Part shown: piece after piece, positions 13,681-23,024 of the stretch
Numbering within the stretch: position 1 is the stretch's first letter
Layout: every line of letters begins with the position of its first letter
Assembly (NCBI GenBank): GCA_039654915.1
Contig: CM077597.1
Span: forward strand, 93,436,001-93,500,000
Length of the DNA stretch: 64,000 nt
Direction of reading: 5' to 3'
From: Aquilaria yunnanensis
Taxonomy: Eukaryota; Streptophyta; Magnoliopsida; Malvales; Thymelaeaceae
Notes under the pieces: model-generated
Told to the model about the DNA's origin: nothing
Databases searched by the model: none
The model's input: only the letters and a program-made list of their open reading frames with translations
Program-made: the position numbers and the translations under genes

Positions 13681-13960
13681 ATACCTCAAATCCGACTTCA
13701 GTTGCTTCAAATACCTCCAAATAGCTTCAAATCAGCTAGAACAACGAAAATCAAAACCCATTATCAACAAACAACCGATCCAAATTCGATAAAAAAATTT
13801 GAAAAATATTCAAACTAACCTCCAGATCAACAAAATGAAGACCAGATCCACGTTTTACTAAGCTTTATGAACCAATTTCACCCCTTGGTCTTCAAACGAA
13901 CGTGCTGTGTGTGCGTGTGGGATGGCAATCACGGCGAGGGAGACACAGGCGAAGAACAGA

Positions 13961-14022
13961 ATAGAAGAAGAAGAAGAAGAAGAAGAAGACGAGATTGTTT
14001 CGCGTCGCTGGGGGGGGGGGGG
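13961..14022 (+). repeat. (GAA)n microsatellite and a poly-G run
   Basis: About eight GAA units lie at 13965-13989, and a run of twelve or thirteen G follows at 14010-14022. A candidate promoter or 5' leader of the CACTA genes lies around here on the minus strand, but nothing fixes it. Confidence 0.8.
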
Positions 14023-14069
14023 AGGTTGTTGTTTTAAAACCGAAATCAAAACGCACCATTTAAATAAAA

Positions 14070-14507
14070 AAATTTCCAACGGCTCAAGCCGTTGGTAAAC
14101 TTTTGAAAAAAAAAAAACCAACTACTGGAAGTTGGAATTTTACCAACGGCTAAGACCGTTGGTAATTACCAACGGTTTGCACGTTGGAAAACCCTAAAAC
14201 TTACAAATTTTGTTGAAGCCCTCACCAACGCGTGCACGTGTGAAAATATTTACCAACGGCTAGCCGTTGGTAAATCAGCCTTAAAAAAAAAAAATTTTTA
14301 CCAACTGCTAGGAAGTTGGAATTTTACCAACGGTCTTGACCGTTGGTAATTACCAACGGCTAGCCCGTTGGAAACAAAACAAAAAACTTGCAAAAAAAAG
14401 TTGACACCCTCACCAACGCGTGCACGTTGGAAAATAAATACCAACGGTTCTACGCGTTGGTAACTACCAACGGCATAGCCGTTGGTAAATAAGCCGTTGG
14501 AAAAGCC
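14070..14507. repeat. CACTA subterminal repeats, right
   Basis: ACCAACGG and CCGTTGGTAA recur in both orientations about every 20-40 bases, forming hairpin-capable pairs around GCTAGCCG-like centres. They match the left subterminal region. Confidence 0.85.
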
Positions 14508-14523
14508 ACGAATTTTAGTAGTG
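14508..14523. repeat. CACTA terminal inverted repeat, right
   Basis: The plus strand ends TTTTAGTAGTG. Its complement CACTACTAAAATTCG matches the left end. It is followed by AAA, the target duplication. Confidence 0.9.
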
Positions 14524-14930
14524 AAAGTTGACCATCATTCTTTATCTTTTTCATTCCAAATTTTCATAGCTCTCTCTCTCCAACAGCTCACTTATTGCAA
14601 GCTTTCATATTACCACCAATTTCCAACAAACTTAAAGGTCTCAAAGTGAAATCAAGAAGCCTCCAACTCATTCTTGGTGCATTTGCTTCATTTTACCTTT
14701 TTGTCGCTTGTTTTGGTCATAAACCCCAAGATAAGCTTTTTGGTTTAGATTAAGCTGGTTCTAAGTATATTTATTACCTATAAATAATCTTGATTAAAAG
14801 TTCTTGGTGCCATATTATGTTGGTTTTAGGTATGGAACTTAAGAGAGCTAAGTTGAGCTTAAGTGTGCTTATGGTGCATATGTTTTATTCTTGCTTTATA
14901 GCTGAATTTGAGGAAAGGGTTCAAATTAAT
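14524..14930 (+). mobile_element. Tekay 3' LTR, second fragment
   Basis: This joins the piece ending at 4382 on one side and the piece starting at 31018 on the other. The word gaatttgaggaaagggttcaa before the next insertion parallels gatttgaggtaagggattta at 51509 in the related LTR. It ends in TTAAT, the duplicated target of the Ogre/Tat-type element. Confidence 0.8.
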
Positions 14931-17488
14931 TGTGGCAACGTCGGATTTTCGGGAGTCGCCACCAATCTGTTTACCTAGGTCGATTGGTCACCTTAAATAT
15001 TGGTCTGCGAGAGTTCGGGGGTTCGGGAGTACGGTTACGTTAAAACAACTTTGTTAAAACGCCCAAAAATTGGCACCTTAGTTGATTTTAATTTTGTTTC
15101 GCTTTGCTTTTAAATAATTTTCAGTTAATTTAGAGATTTTAACTGAATTAGTCGAAATGTGGATTTTTAAGTTAATTTGTATAAAATTTTATACTTCCGA
15201 ACCATGGACTCTGCCGAGTCATTTGGACACGGAAGATTTTGATTCCGAACCATGGACTCTGCCGAGTCATTTGGACACGGAATTTGGTGAAATTTTAAAC
15301 AATTTTATCCATATTGTAAAAATATGGATTTTTTTATCTTTTTATTTAATTTATTTATTTTAAAAAGTTTGATATTTTCCAAACCGTAGATCCTACCGGA
15401 TCATCCGGATATGGAAATTAAATTTAATTTATTGTTAGTTATATAATTATTACTTTTATGGAATTAATTATTAGTTTAATTACTAATTCGTAATTCTTTT
15501 TGTTATAGAATTTTTAGATAAAAAAATTTTATTTTTTATTTTCTTTCTTTTCTTTTCTCTCTTTTCTTTCTTATATTTTTCTTTTCTTTTTGATTTAATC
15601 TTTCCTTTCTTTTCTTTCTTTTCTTTCTTTTCTTTTTCTTATCTTTCTTATCTTTCTTTTCTTTTCTTTTTCTTGTCTTTCTTATCTTTTTCTTATCTTG
15701 TTTTAGTTTTCTTTTTGTTTTCTTGTTTAATGAAAAATATTTATTATTTTAGTGGATTTAAAAGTTATATTTTAAATAAATCAGTAAAATATAAAGTCTT
15801 AATTTTCATGTATTTTTTTTAAACAGGTTTTATTTTTACTGGATAAAAATAACTATTAAAATTAATTTTAACTTTTTGTTATCTTTAAAGAATTAAAAAC
15901 ATGTATATAAAAATAAAAATAATTGGCTTTTTTAAAAATGATTTTTATTAGCCTTAATAATTAATTACAAAATAATCTTCTTTTAATTTTCATTTATTTA
16001 TTAATTAGTAAAGGGTAAAGGTGAATTAAATAAAAAATTATATAAAGAAAAAAAAATTAATAATAATAAAGTGGGGCTTTTTGGCCATCCACTTTAAAAA
16101 TAATAATAAATGTTAGCAAAGTTAATTAAATTAATTGTTAAACAACAATAATAAAAAGTTAGTCAAGTTAATTAAATTAATTAATTAACAACAATAATAA
16201 AAAGTTAGCCAAGTTAATTAAATTAATTAATTAACAACAGTAAAAAGTTAGCCAAGTTAATTAAATTAATTAATTAACAACAATAATAAAAAGTTAGCCA
16301 AATTAATTAAATTAATTAACAACAATAAATAAAAAGTTAGCCAAATTAATTAAATTAATTAACAACAATAAATAAAAAGTTAGCCAAATTAATTAAATTA
16401 ATTAATTAACAACAATAATAAAAAGCTAGCCAAGTTAATTAAATTAATTAATTAACAACAATAATAAAAGTTAGCCAAGTTAATTAAATTAATTAATTAA
16501 CAACAATAATAAAAGTTAATTAATTGTTAACAACAATTATAAAAGTTAGTAATAATGCAAAAATTAAAAGATTAGTAACAATAATAGTATTAAAAGTTAG
16601 TTGTTAGTAAGTTAATAACAACAATAAAAAAAGGGGTTAGTAATAAACAAATAATCAACAAACAAGTAAAAATTAAAAGGGTTAGTAATTAATTCTGCAA
16701 GAATAAAATACAAAGTTAGTGACCAAAGTGAAAGAAATTGAAAAGATGAAGGATTAAATGAGAGTTGTACCCTTGATTTTAAATTCTGAATTCTGAGAAA
16801 CGGAAACAGAGGACGCGCGACGGGGGGAAGAAGATGGCTTAATCGTCAAAATGAAAAGTTTTGAGATTTTCTGAGGAAAGGAAGGAGAGCTAGGGACTAA
16901 GGCTGTAATTTTTTCTATTTTAAAAACGGAGCTCTAAGGTTTTCTTTCTATTTTTCTCTGTGTTCAGCACAAAATTTGGGGGGCTATTTATAGAGGAAGT
17001 TTGGCTGAACTGTTGATGGATAAATTAATAAAAAATTTCAAACTTATCTTTTAAATTGGTAAAATGACAATTTTAGTCCTTTACGTCTCTCAGCCTCTGG
17101 ATAAGTTCCTGAAGCTTCTGATTTTGACAATTTTGTCATTTTCTGTCAATTTGTGCCAGAAACGTCGGCAGGCCCAAAATTTTATGTGACAAACTACCAA
17201 ATGCTCCTGGAACTTTCAGAATTTGTCAATTTTTCCCGAAACTTCTTAATGTTGTCATTTTTACCTCAAACTTTTAAATTTTGCCATTTTTTTTGGAGTT
17301 TTCTTTTTTTCTTTCAAATACACACATATATCATTTTAAATCAAATCTTCACAAAAAAAATGTATTTTAAACTAATTAAAATTTTTAGTAATAATAATAA
17401 TAATAAAAATAATAATAATTTTTTATTTAATTTTTTTATTTAATTTCTTTTAAAATTTTTTATGGTCGGACGAAATTGGGTGTCAACA
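14931..17488 (-). repeat. 3' LTR of the Ogre/Tat-type element
   Basis: It is almost identical to 28461-31017; by eye about a dozen base differences in 2.56 kb plus small length changes. On the plus strand it starts TGTGGCAACG and ends TGTCAACA. It contains a doubled 38-bp word (ccatggactctgccgagtca, near 15201 and 15249), a TTTCT-rich microsatellite at about 15540-15720 and a 46-bp tandem array at about 16100-16530. Confidence 0.95.
16100..16530. repeat. 46-bp tandem array in the LTR
   Basis: About nine imperfect units share the words agttagccaagttaattaaa and ttaattaacaacaataata. The same array is in the other LTR at about 29640-30060, so it predates insertion. Confidence 0.85.
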
Positions 17489-17501
17489 GCTGCCCCCCTT
17501 T
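17489..17501 (-). promoter_or_regulatory. Polypurine tract of the Ogre/Tat-type element
   Basis: The minus strand reads AAAGGGGGGCAGC directly before the 3' LTR start TGTTGACACCC. This primes plus-strand DNA synthesis in LTR retrotransposons and fixes the minus orientation. Confidence 0.85.
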
Positions 17502-17589
17502 GCATGCTTCATGAGACATGATGTATGCAAAGTCGTTACCAAATTTCGTCCGGCTTAGTTAGGCATTGAAAACCTTTTCGCCGCCTAAA

Positions 17590-18800
17590 TCCTGAGGTTA
17601 AGGAACTCTCCTTAGAACCCCGGCGATAGGAGCTCTCCTATCGTTGAAGGAAAATTGATTGTTTCTGAGGCAAAGGTTCCATCCTTAAAACCTCGGATTG
17701 ATTGATTGATTTCGAAGCAAAGGTTCCATCCTTAAAACCTCGAATTGATTGATTGATTTCGAGGCAAAGGTTCCATCCTTAAAACCTTGAATTGATTGAT
17801 TGATCTCGAGGAAAAGATTTCATCCTTAAAACCTCAGATTGATTGATTGATTTCGAGGCAAAGGTTCCATCCTTAAAACCTTGAATTGATTGATTGATCT
17901 CGAGGCAAAGATTTCATCCTTAAAACCTCAGATTGATTGATTGATTTCGAGGCAAAGGTTTCATCCTTAAAACCTCAGATTGATTGGTTGATTTCGAGGC
18001 AAAGGTTCCATCCTTAAAACCTCGGATTGATTGATTGATGTCGAGGTAAAGGTTCCATCCTTAAAGCCTCGAATTGATTGATTGATGTCGAGACAAAGGT
18101 TCCATCCTTAAAACCTCGGATTGATTGATTGATTGATGTCGAGGTAAAGGTTCCATCCTTAAAGCCTCGAATTGATTGATTGATCTCGAGGCAAAGGTTC
18201 CATCCTTAAAACCTCAGATTGATTGATTGATTTCGAGGCAAAGGTTCCATCCTTAAAACCTCGGATTGATTGATTGATGTCGAGGTAAAGGTTCCATCCT
18301 TAAAACCTCGAATTGATTGATTGATCTCGAGGCAAAGGTTCCATCCTTAAAACCTCGGATTGATTGATTGATTTCGAGGCAAAGGTTCCATCCTTAAAAC
18401 CTCGGATTGATTGATTGATGTCGAGGTAAAGGTTCCATCCTTAAAGCCTCGAATTGATTGATTGATGTCGAGACAAAGGTTCCATCCTTAAAACCTCGAA
18501 TTGATTGATTGATGTCGAGGTAAAGGTTCCATCCTTAAAACCTCGAATTGATTGATTGATGTCGAGGTAAAGGTTCCATCCTTAAAACCCCGATGATGAA
18601 AATTGATTGTTTTCGAGGCAAAGGTTCCATCCTTAAAACCCCGATGATGAAAATTGATTGTTTTCGAGGCAAAGGTTCCATCCTTAAAACCCCGATGATG
18701 AAAATTGATTATTTTCGAGGCAAAGGTTCCATCCTTAAAACCCCGATGATGAAAATTGATTTTGAGGCTAAGGAGCTTTCCTTAGGACCTCGAGCGAAAT
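17590..18800. repeat. 47-bp minisatellite, more than 20 units
   Basis: The unit contains GGTTCCATCCTTAAAACCTC and a GATTGATTGATT linker, with a spacing of 47 bp between successive GGTTCCATCC words and occasional 4-bp changes in the GATT run. The last four units (18590-18770) switch to a GATGATGAAAATTGATT linker. Short reading frames here only reflect the repeat. It lies between the LOG-like gene and the polypurine tract. Confidence 0.92.
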
Positions 18801-19306
18801 TTATATGAAAGCAATTGAAATTGGAATAATTTTCTTCGAAAGTGTGAATTTTCATAATAGGCGAGCGCAAAGAATTAGGCTTCGATAAAACGAGTGAATC
18901 TTAATGATGACAATAACACTGACAAATTATGTAAAGGGAACGGATGTTTGGAATCAATATTCAAGGTTCATCTAATATTTTCTTCAGTAAATATAGATTC
19001 CCTTGTGAGATATGTCATCCGAATAAGGTTAAAGCTTAACTACCCCAAAATGTTATGCCTAGTAGACCTAATAGGATGCGTCTCAAGAGTAACAAAAATT
19101 ACTCTTTACTTAGCCATTCCAACCTAAAGGCATTGTCCTATGGTTTTAATATCAGCCTAGACGAAACTATATTATAAAAAAAAAAATTCCTGAAAGGAAA
19201 AACTGAAACGCGAAAGAAAATGCTGATAATAAAACTAAAGGACAAGAAAAACGGATCAGATCGCTTCTTTCTTCCACAATACTTCAACAGGGTGAGTAGA
19301 GGACCA
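18801..19306. other. Non-coding stretch downstream of the LOG-like gene
   Basis: No gene or clear repeat is seen. It follows the LOG-like stop on the minus strand and may be its 3' untranslated region. Confidence 0.5.
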
Positions 19307-19926
19307 TTATGGGAGTGAACTGGTCGGGAAAGACTGTCGTGTCCAGTCTATCTGAATCATTGCTGGATCTGGTTCAGGAACAAAAGCTTGTATTTTATCT
19401 AGCAATTCTTCAGCAGTTGTTGCGGATATTATGATTCGCCGTGCCACTCTTGATATGAAATTCTTCTGCATAGCATAATCCATAAAAGCTATCAGACCTG
19501 TAAAGAAATTGTTAACATTTAAAAGCCCAATGGGTTTCTTATGCAAATTAAGTTGGGCCATGGAAGCAATTTGAAAGACTTCTCCCAATGTGCCAAAACC
19601 ACCTGGTAGAGCGATAAAAGCATCAGCATTTGTAACACACGCTCTTGCAAATTTTTAACCACTAATTCTTCTCCAATCGTGCCCCCAGAAATAAATTTCA
19701 GAGGTCCAGGGATAATGCCCAGAACTTGACTTCCTCCTAGAGATGCTGCTGATGCTACACCTCCCATTAATCCGACACTACCTCCTCTATAAACTAAATG
19801 TATTTTTTGCTCAGCTAATACTCTACCCAAATGGTTGGCTGCTTTTAAATACTCTTCATCTTTTCCAGGAAAAGCCCCAGAAAATACACAAATACTTCGG
19901 GATTTACGAGTTGGGGTTTTCTCCAT
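19307..19926 (-). pseudogene. LOG-like cytokinin riboside 5'-monophosphate phosphoribohydrolase, one frameshift
   Basis: LOG enzymes release free cytokinin base from its nucleotide in the cytosol. From the ATG at 19926 the protein starts MEKTPTRKSRSICVFSGAFP and reaches the nucleotide-binding loop GGSVGLMGGVASAA. The conserved GGGS has become RGGS (residue 47). After about residue 91 the frame breaks at an A5 run on the minus strand (19652-19656). The next frame continues with NADAFIALPGGFGTLGEVFQ, which holds the catalytic PGGxGT signature, then KPIGLLNVN, and stops at 19307. One extra A would rejoin the frames, so this is either a real one-base deletion or a sequence error. Plant LOG genes normally have several introns and this copy has none, which suggests capture through RNA. 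An in-frame upstream ATG exists at 20013, but the domain starts at 19926. Confidence 0.85.
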
Positions 19927-19956
19927 TCCTATCCTTACCCTTGTGAGAAAAGATGA

Positions 19957-19968
19957 TATATTTATAGA
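19957..19968 (-). promoter_or_regulatory. TATA box of the LOG-like gene
   Basis: The minus strand reads ATCTCTATAAATATATC about 33-43 bases before the ATG. The same context (ATCNCTATAAAT) precedes two of the cysteine-rich protein genes, suggesting each passenger gene has its own promoter. The leader would be very short. Confidence 0.5.
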
Positions 19969-20028
19969 GATGAAGAGATAGGGCAATAATTTTATTTTCA
20001 AGAATGGATACATTATTGCCAGCTATTC

Positions 20029-20287
20029 ACAGTAGTCACGAGTATGACTCTGGTCAGGTATGGGTACACTATCGTTAAAAGAGGAGGAAATTTTTCAAAA
20101 TAGCTGCTAGCATGTACAGTAGTCACTACTGTAGCTTACGTCAGGAGTAGGTACGTGATTGTTGGAAGAGAAGGAAAATTTTAAAAAGTGGCAGCTATAT
20201 ACAGTAATCATAACTGTATCTCATGTCAGGAGTGGGTACATTATTACCAAAAGGGGAGGAAAATTTCAAAAGCGACAGCTAGCACGT
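20029..20287 (-). repeat. Triplicated upstream module before the LOG-like gene
   Basis: Three tandem units of 85-87 bp (20029-20115, 20116-20200, 20201-20287) each start ACAGTARTCA on the plus strand and contain a GTCAGG..GGTA core and a RAGGAAAWTTT stretch. Single related units lie near 20990-21053 and 21815-21889, upstream of two cysteine-rich protein genes. Position and copy number suggest a cis-regulatory module; function is inferred. Confidence 0.7.
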
Positions 20288-20353
20288 ACAGTAATCGTGA
20301 CTTTGATCCTCGTCTTCCACTGGCTTTGCGTCCAGTAATGGCTTCAATACTTT

Positions 20354-20902
20354 CTATGAATCGGTGATTTGCATCTCATCTAGCTTTCTCACAAACTGGC
20401 AAACAGGGTCGTTTAGGGTCAGATTCCCAAGACTGTAGCGATCTCGTTCTTTTTGGGAAATTATCCATAATCCAACAACCTCAAATTGCACTATTCCGCA
20501 AGAATGCGCTTCAAGAACCTCTCGAATATCTTCTAGAGATTCCTTACGCAAGCCATTCTTAATGAATCTTATTCTATCATTACGATTTCTGGTGATCACT
20601 CCTGGAGGACGACATTTATTGCCGCAAATCCACCATCCACAATTATGACAAACGCCTAGCCTCTTTGCTCTTCTTTTTTTGGCATAAGCGCTTTTACCAA
20701 AGCCGGGCATACGGGGAAAGAACGCTTTGGGAACTTCACCAGCTGAACGAACCTTAGCTTCAATTAGCCACCGCACATTATCAGGAATGCCTTTGTGCAT
20801 AAATACTCTGAATCGTTCACATCTAGCTTGATAAATATTTTTAAGAACATTTATTGGGAAGGAAGGAAAATACTTTCGTAGGGCGGAAAGAGAAGACTCC
20901 AT
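20354..20902 (-). CDS. Cysteine-rich basic protein, copy 3, resembling plant RNA-virus CRP/NABP
   Basis: 182 residues, intact. I chose the ATG at 20902 because MESSLSALRKYFPS then aligns with the other copies; an ATG five codons upstream exists at 20917. Residues 73-82 are YAKKRRAKRL, a basic nuclear-localisation or RNA-binding type motif, followed at once by four cysteines (CHNC, then C and C) and by FIKNGL. A glycine-rich G-x-x-x-YA-basic block directly before a cysteine finger is the signature of the small nucleic-acid-binding proteins of Betaflexiviridae-type viruses, several of which suppress RNA silencing. Finger spacing (C-x2-C-x4-C-x3-C) is not identical to every such family, so homology is probable, not proven. 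The rest of the protein matches nothing I recognise. By eye about three quarters identical to copy 2. Confidence 0.7.
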   Translation of the reverse strand: MESSLSALRKYFPSFPINVLKNIYQARCERFRVFMHKGIPDNVRWLIEAKVRSAGEVPKAFFPRMPGFGKSAYAKKRRAKRLGVCHNCGWWICGNKCRPPGVITRNRNDRIRFIKNGLRKESLEDIREVLEAHSCGIVQFEVVGLWIISQKERDRYSLGNLTLNDPVCQFVRKLDEMQITDS

Positions 20903-20960
20903 TGATAAAGGAGGCAAAGAAAGAAATTAGTGATTGTAGGAAACAAAAATAACTAACACA

Positions 20961-20972
20961 TATTTATAGTGA
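20961..20972 (-). promoter_or_regulatory. TATA box of cysteine-rich protein gene, copy 3
   Basis: The minus strand reads CATCACTATAAATATGTG about 60 bases before the ATG at 20902. Confidence 0.5.
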
Positions 20973-21118
20973 TGAAAGGGATAATGCGTTAATTACACTT
21001 ACAGAAGCAAGTACATTATTGTCAAAAGAAAAGACAAATGACAGCTTATATGTACAGCAATCATGACTGTGGCTCTCATCTTCCACTAGTTTATGTCTAG
21101 TAACGGCTTCAATGCCTT

Positions 21119-21667
21119 TTATAAGTCGGGGATTTGCTTCCCATCCAGTTTTCTCACAAACTGGCAAACAGGGTCATTAAAAGTTAGATTTCCAAGACTG
21201 TAACGATCCTGTTCTTTACGGAAAGTCCACCATAAATCCATAATTTCCCATTGCACTATTTCACAAGAATGTGTTTCAAAAGTTAATAGGATATCATCCA
21301 AAGATTCCTTACGCAGGCCATTCTTGATGAATTTTCTTTTATCTTCATGATTTCTGGAGATGTATCCTAAAGAGCGACATTTAGTATTACAATTACATCG
21401 TCCACATTTATGACAGACACCTAGCCTTTTTGCTCTTCGCTTTTTGGCATAAGCGCTTTTACCAAAGCCGGGCATACGGGGAAAGAACGCTTCTGGAACT
21501 TCACCAGCTGAACGAACCTTAGCTTCAATTAGCCACCGCACATTGTCAGGAATGCCTTTATGCATAAAGACTCTAATCCTTTCACATCTAGCTTGGTAAA
21601 TCATTTTAATAACATTTATTGGGATGGAAGGAAAGTATTTTCGCATGGCGGAAAGAGTAGAATCCAT
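21119..21667 (-). CDS. Cysteine-rich basic protein, copy 2, resembling plant RNA-virus CRP/NABP
   Basis: 182 residues with start MDSTLSAMRKYFPS. The core repeats the layout of copy 3: basic YAKKRRAKRL at 73-82, CHKC at 85-88, further cysteines at 91, 93 and 97, FIKNGL at 113-118, and a conserved tail with NDPVCQFVRKLD. The uninterrupted frame and amino-acid conservation of the finger against copy 3 suggest the protein was selected for some time. An extra cysteine at 91 is specific to this copy. No signal peptide or membrane segment. Likely action is RNA binding in nucleus or cytoplasm; silencing suppression is an inference from the viral family. Confidence 0.72.
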   Translation of the reverse strand: MDSTLSAMRKYFPSIPINVIKMIYQARCERIRVFMHKGIPDNVRWLIEAKVRSAGEVPEAFFPRMPGFGKSAYAKKRRAKRLGVCHKCGRCNCNTKCRSLGYISRNHEDKRKFIKNGLRKESLDDILLTFETHSCEIVQWEIMDLWWTFRKEQDRYSLGNLTFNDPVCQFVRKLDGKQIPDL

Positions 21668-21787
21668 TGATAAAAGAAGAATTTGAGAGAAGAGATGAAG
21701 AAATCAGTTATTGTAGGAAACTGAAATAACCGATTATGAGAGTCAGAGAGTATTGCATCCGCTACTTAACCGGAAAGAAGAACACGC

Positions 21788-21797
21788 ATTTATAGCG
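21788..21797 (-). promoter_or_regulatory. TATA box of cysteine-rich protein gene, copy 2
   Basis: The minus strand reads CATCGCTATAAATGCGTG about 120 bases upstream of the ATG at 21667, in the same sequence context as the other two boxes. Confidence 0.45.
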
Positions 21798-21955
21798 ATG
21801 AAAGGATAACGTGTTAATTACGCTTACAGGAACAAGTATATTATTGTCAAAAGGTAATGCAAATTTTTCAAATATGACAAATCGTATGTACAATAATTGT
21901 GACTGTGGCTCACATCTTCCACTGGCTTTACGTCCAGTAACGGCATTAACGGCTT

Positions 21956-22504
21956 CTATGAGTCGAGGATTTGTTTGCCATCCAGTTTTCTTACAAGCTG
22001 GCAAACAGGGTCGTTTACAGTCAGATTCTCGGGACTGTATCATTCTCGTTCTTCATGAAAAATGCTCCATAAACCAAGAAGTTCATGTTGCACGGATCCA
22101 CAAGAATGCGTCTCAAGAGTCAATTGGATATCATCCAACGAGTCCTTACTCAGGCCATTCTTAATGAATCGTATTTTATCTTCTCGATTATCAGAGATCA
22201 TTCCTAAAGAACGACATTTAGTATTACAAGTCCACCTACCACATTTATGGCAGACTTGTAATCTTTTCGCTCTTCTTTTTCTGGCATAAGAACTTTTGCC
22301 AACACCAGGCATGTAAGATGCAAATGTCTCTGGGATTTCACCTGCCAGACGAACCTTGGCTTCGATTAACCACCGTACATCTTCAGGTATTCCTTTGTGC
22401 ATCAGAGCTCTTAATCGTTCGCAGCGAACTCGGTAGATCTTTTTTAGGATGTTCATTGGGAGAGAAGGGAAATACTTTCGCAAGGCGGAAAAAGTAGGAT
22501 CCAT
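21956..22504 (-). pseudogene. Cysteine-rich basic protein, copy 1, truncated by a late stop
   Basis: It starts MDPTFSALRKYFPSLPMNIL and carries the same basic block (YARKRRAKRL) and four-cysteine finger (CHKC, C, C). A TGA at 22040-22042 ends the protein at 154 residues. The same frame continues past it with tail residues matching the other copies (NDPVCQLVRKLD) until a TAG at 21956-21958. Only the C-terminal 28 residues would be lost, so the finger is untouched and a shorter product could still work. It is the most divergent of the three and the first in transcription order. Confidence 0.7.
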
Positions 22505-22651
22505 TTTCTAGGAGGAAGTAAAAGAAAGAAGGGGTGAAGGAATCAGTTATTATGGGCAACTGAGAGAACCGACTTGAGAGTCACGGAATACCGTATCCGC
22601 CGTTTAACCGGAAAAGTATATCCTACTTCATTTTGATGTGATAGATATTTT

Positions 22652-23024
22652 TTATCTTGGATATTCCATCGAGCTGACGTTGATCCAGTCCTCGATTATT
22701 GAATCCATTGTCCGCTTTTGACAAAGTTTCAACGACAATATTTCTTGATGTCTACCTTATCTTTGACCACTGCTATCTCTTATCTTGGATACTACTAGCT
22801 GACGTCAATCCTGTCCTTCCAGGTGTAGCCTCAATTATTGAATCAATTGCAAGGCTTTTGACAATATTGTCTACTTTATATTTTTTGATATCTACCTTAT
22901 CCTTGGCTATAGCTATCTCTTATCTTGGATACTACTAGTTGACGTCAATCCTGTCCTTCCAGGTGTAGTCTCGATTATTGAATCGATTGTCAGGCTTTTG
23001 ACATCTTGTCTACCTTATCCTTGA
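22652..23024. repeat. 128-140 bp tandem repeat, three units
   Basis: Units start at 22652, 22780 and 22920 with TTATCTTGGATA and share cctgtccttccaggtgtag in the last two. It lies directly upstream (minus strand) of the first cysteine-rich protein gene and may have a regulatory role; no gene is seen. Confidence 0.75.

Larger units (their letters stand above)
10560..13857. other. Non-coding interior of the CACTA element
   Basis: No gene is visible. This AT-rich stretch lies upstream of the TNP2 gene and holds a telomere-like patch and a direct duplication, listed separately. A short region near 12060-12120 (GAAACAATGGGTACG, GGGGGGAAAAAAC) stands out in composition only. Confidence 0.6.
4383..14523 (-). 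mobile_element. CACTA (En/Spm) DNA transposon, about 10.1 kb
   Basis: The left end reads CACTACAAAAAAAACGG. The right end reads CGAATTTTAGTAGTG, whose reverse complement is CACTACTAAAATTCG. Three bases, AAA, flank both sides (4380-4382 and 14524-14526), the 3-bp target duplication expected of this superfamily. Dense subterminal repeats fill both ends. Two minus-strand genes lie inside: a TNP2-type transposase (7030-10539) and a TNPA-like gene (5111-6871), both carrying stops. The element sits in the LTR of the Tekay element. It is probably immobile alone but might be moved in trans, as termini and subterminal repeats look good. Confidence 0.95.
20288..22640 (-). repeat. Gene-sized tandem repeat, three units
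   Basis: Units start at 20288, 21054 and 21890 with a shared word close to ATCTTCCACTGGCTTTACG, 766 and 836 bp apart. Each holds a full gene plus its flanks, so duplication copied gene and regulatory sequence together. The first and second genes in transcription order also share CCGGTTAA...GCGGAT in their 5' flanks. Confidence 0.85.

Noticed and set aside
13858..14121. Open frames on both strands around the (GAA)n run
   Set aside because: They are low-complexity products of a microsatellite and poly-G tract.
15157..15363. 68-residue frame repeated in both LTRs (also at 28687-28893)
   Set aside because: It lies in non-coding LTR and includes a doubled 38-bp word; no coding evidence.
18593..18808. 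Open frame with a repeated peptide at 18593-18808
   Set aside because: It is the translation of the 47-bp minisatellite and has no gene context.
20029..20287. CRISPR-like array of three 85-87 bp units
   Set aside because: The units are contiguous without unique spacers and the genome is a plant's; they are ordinary tandem repeats.
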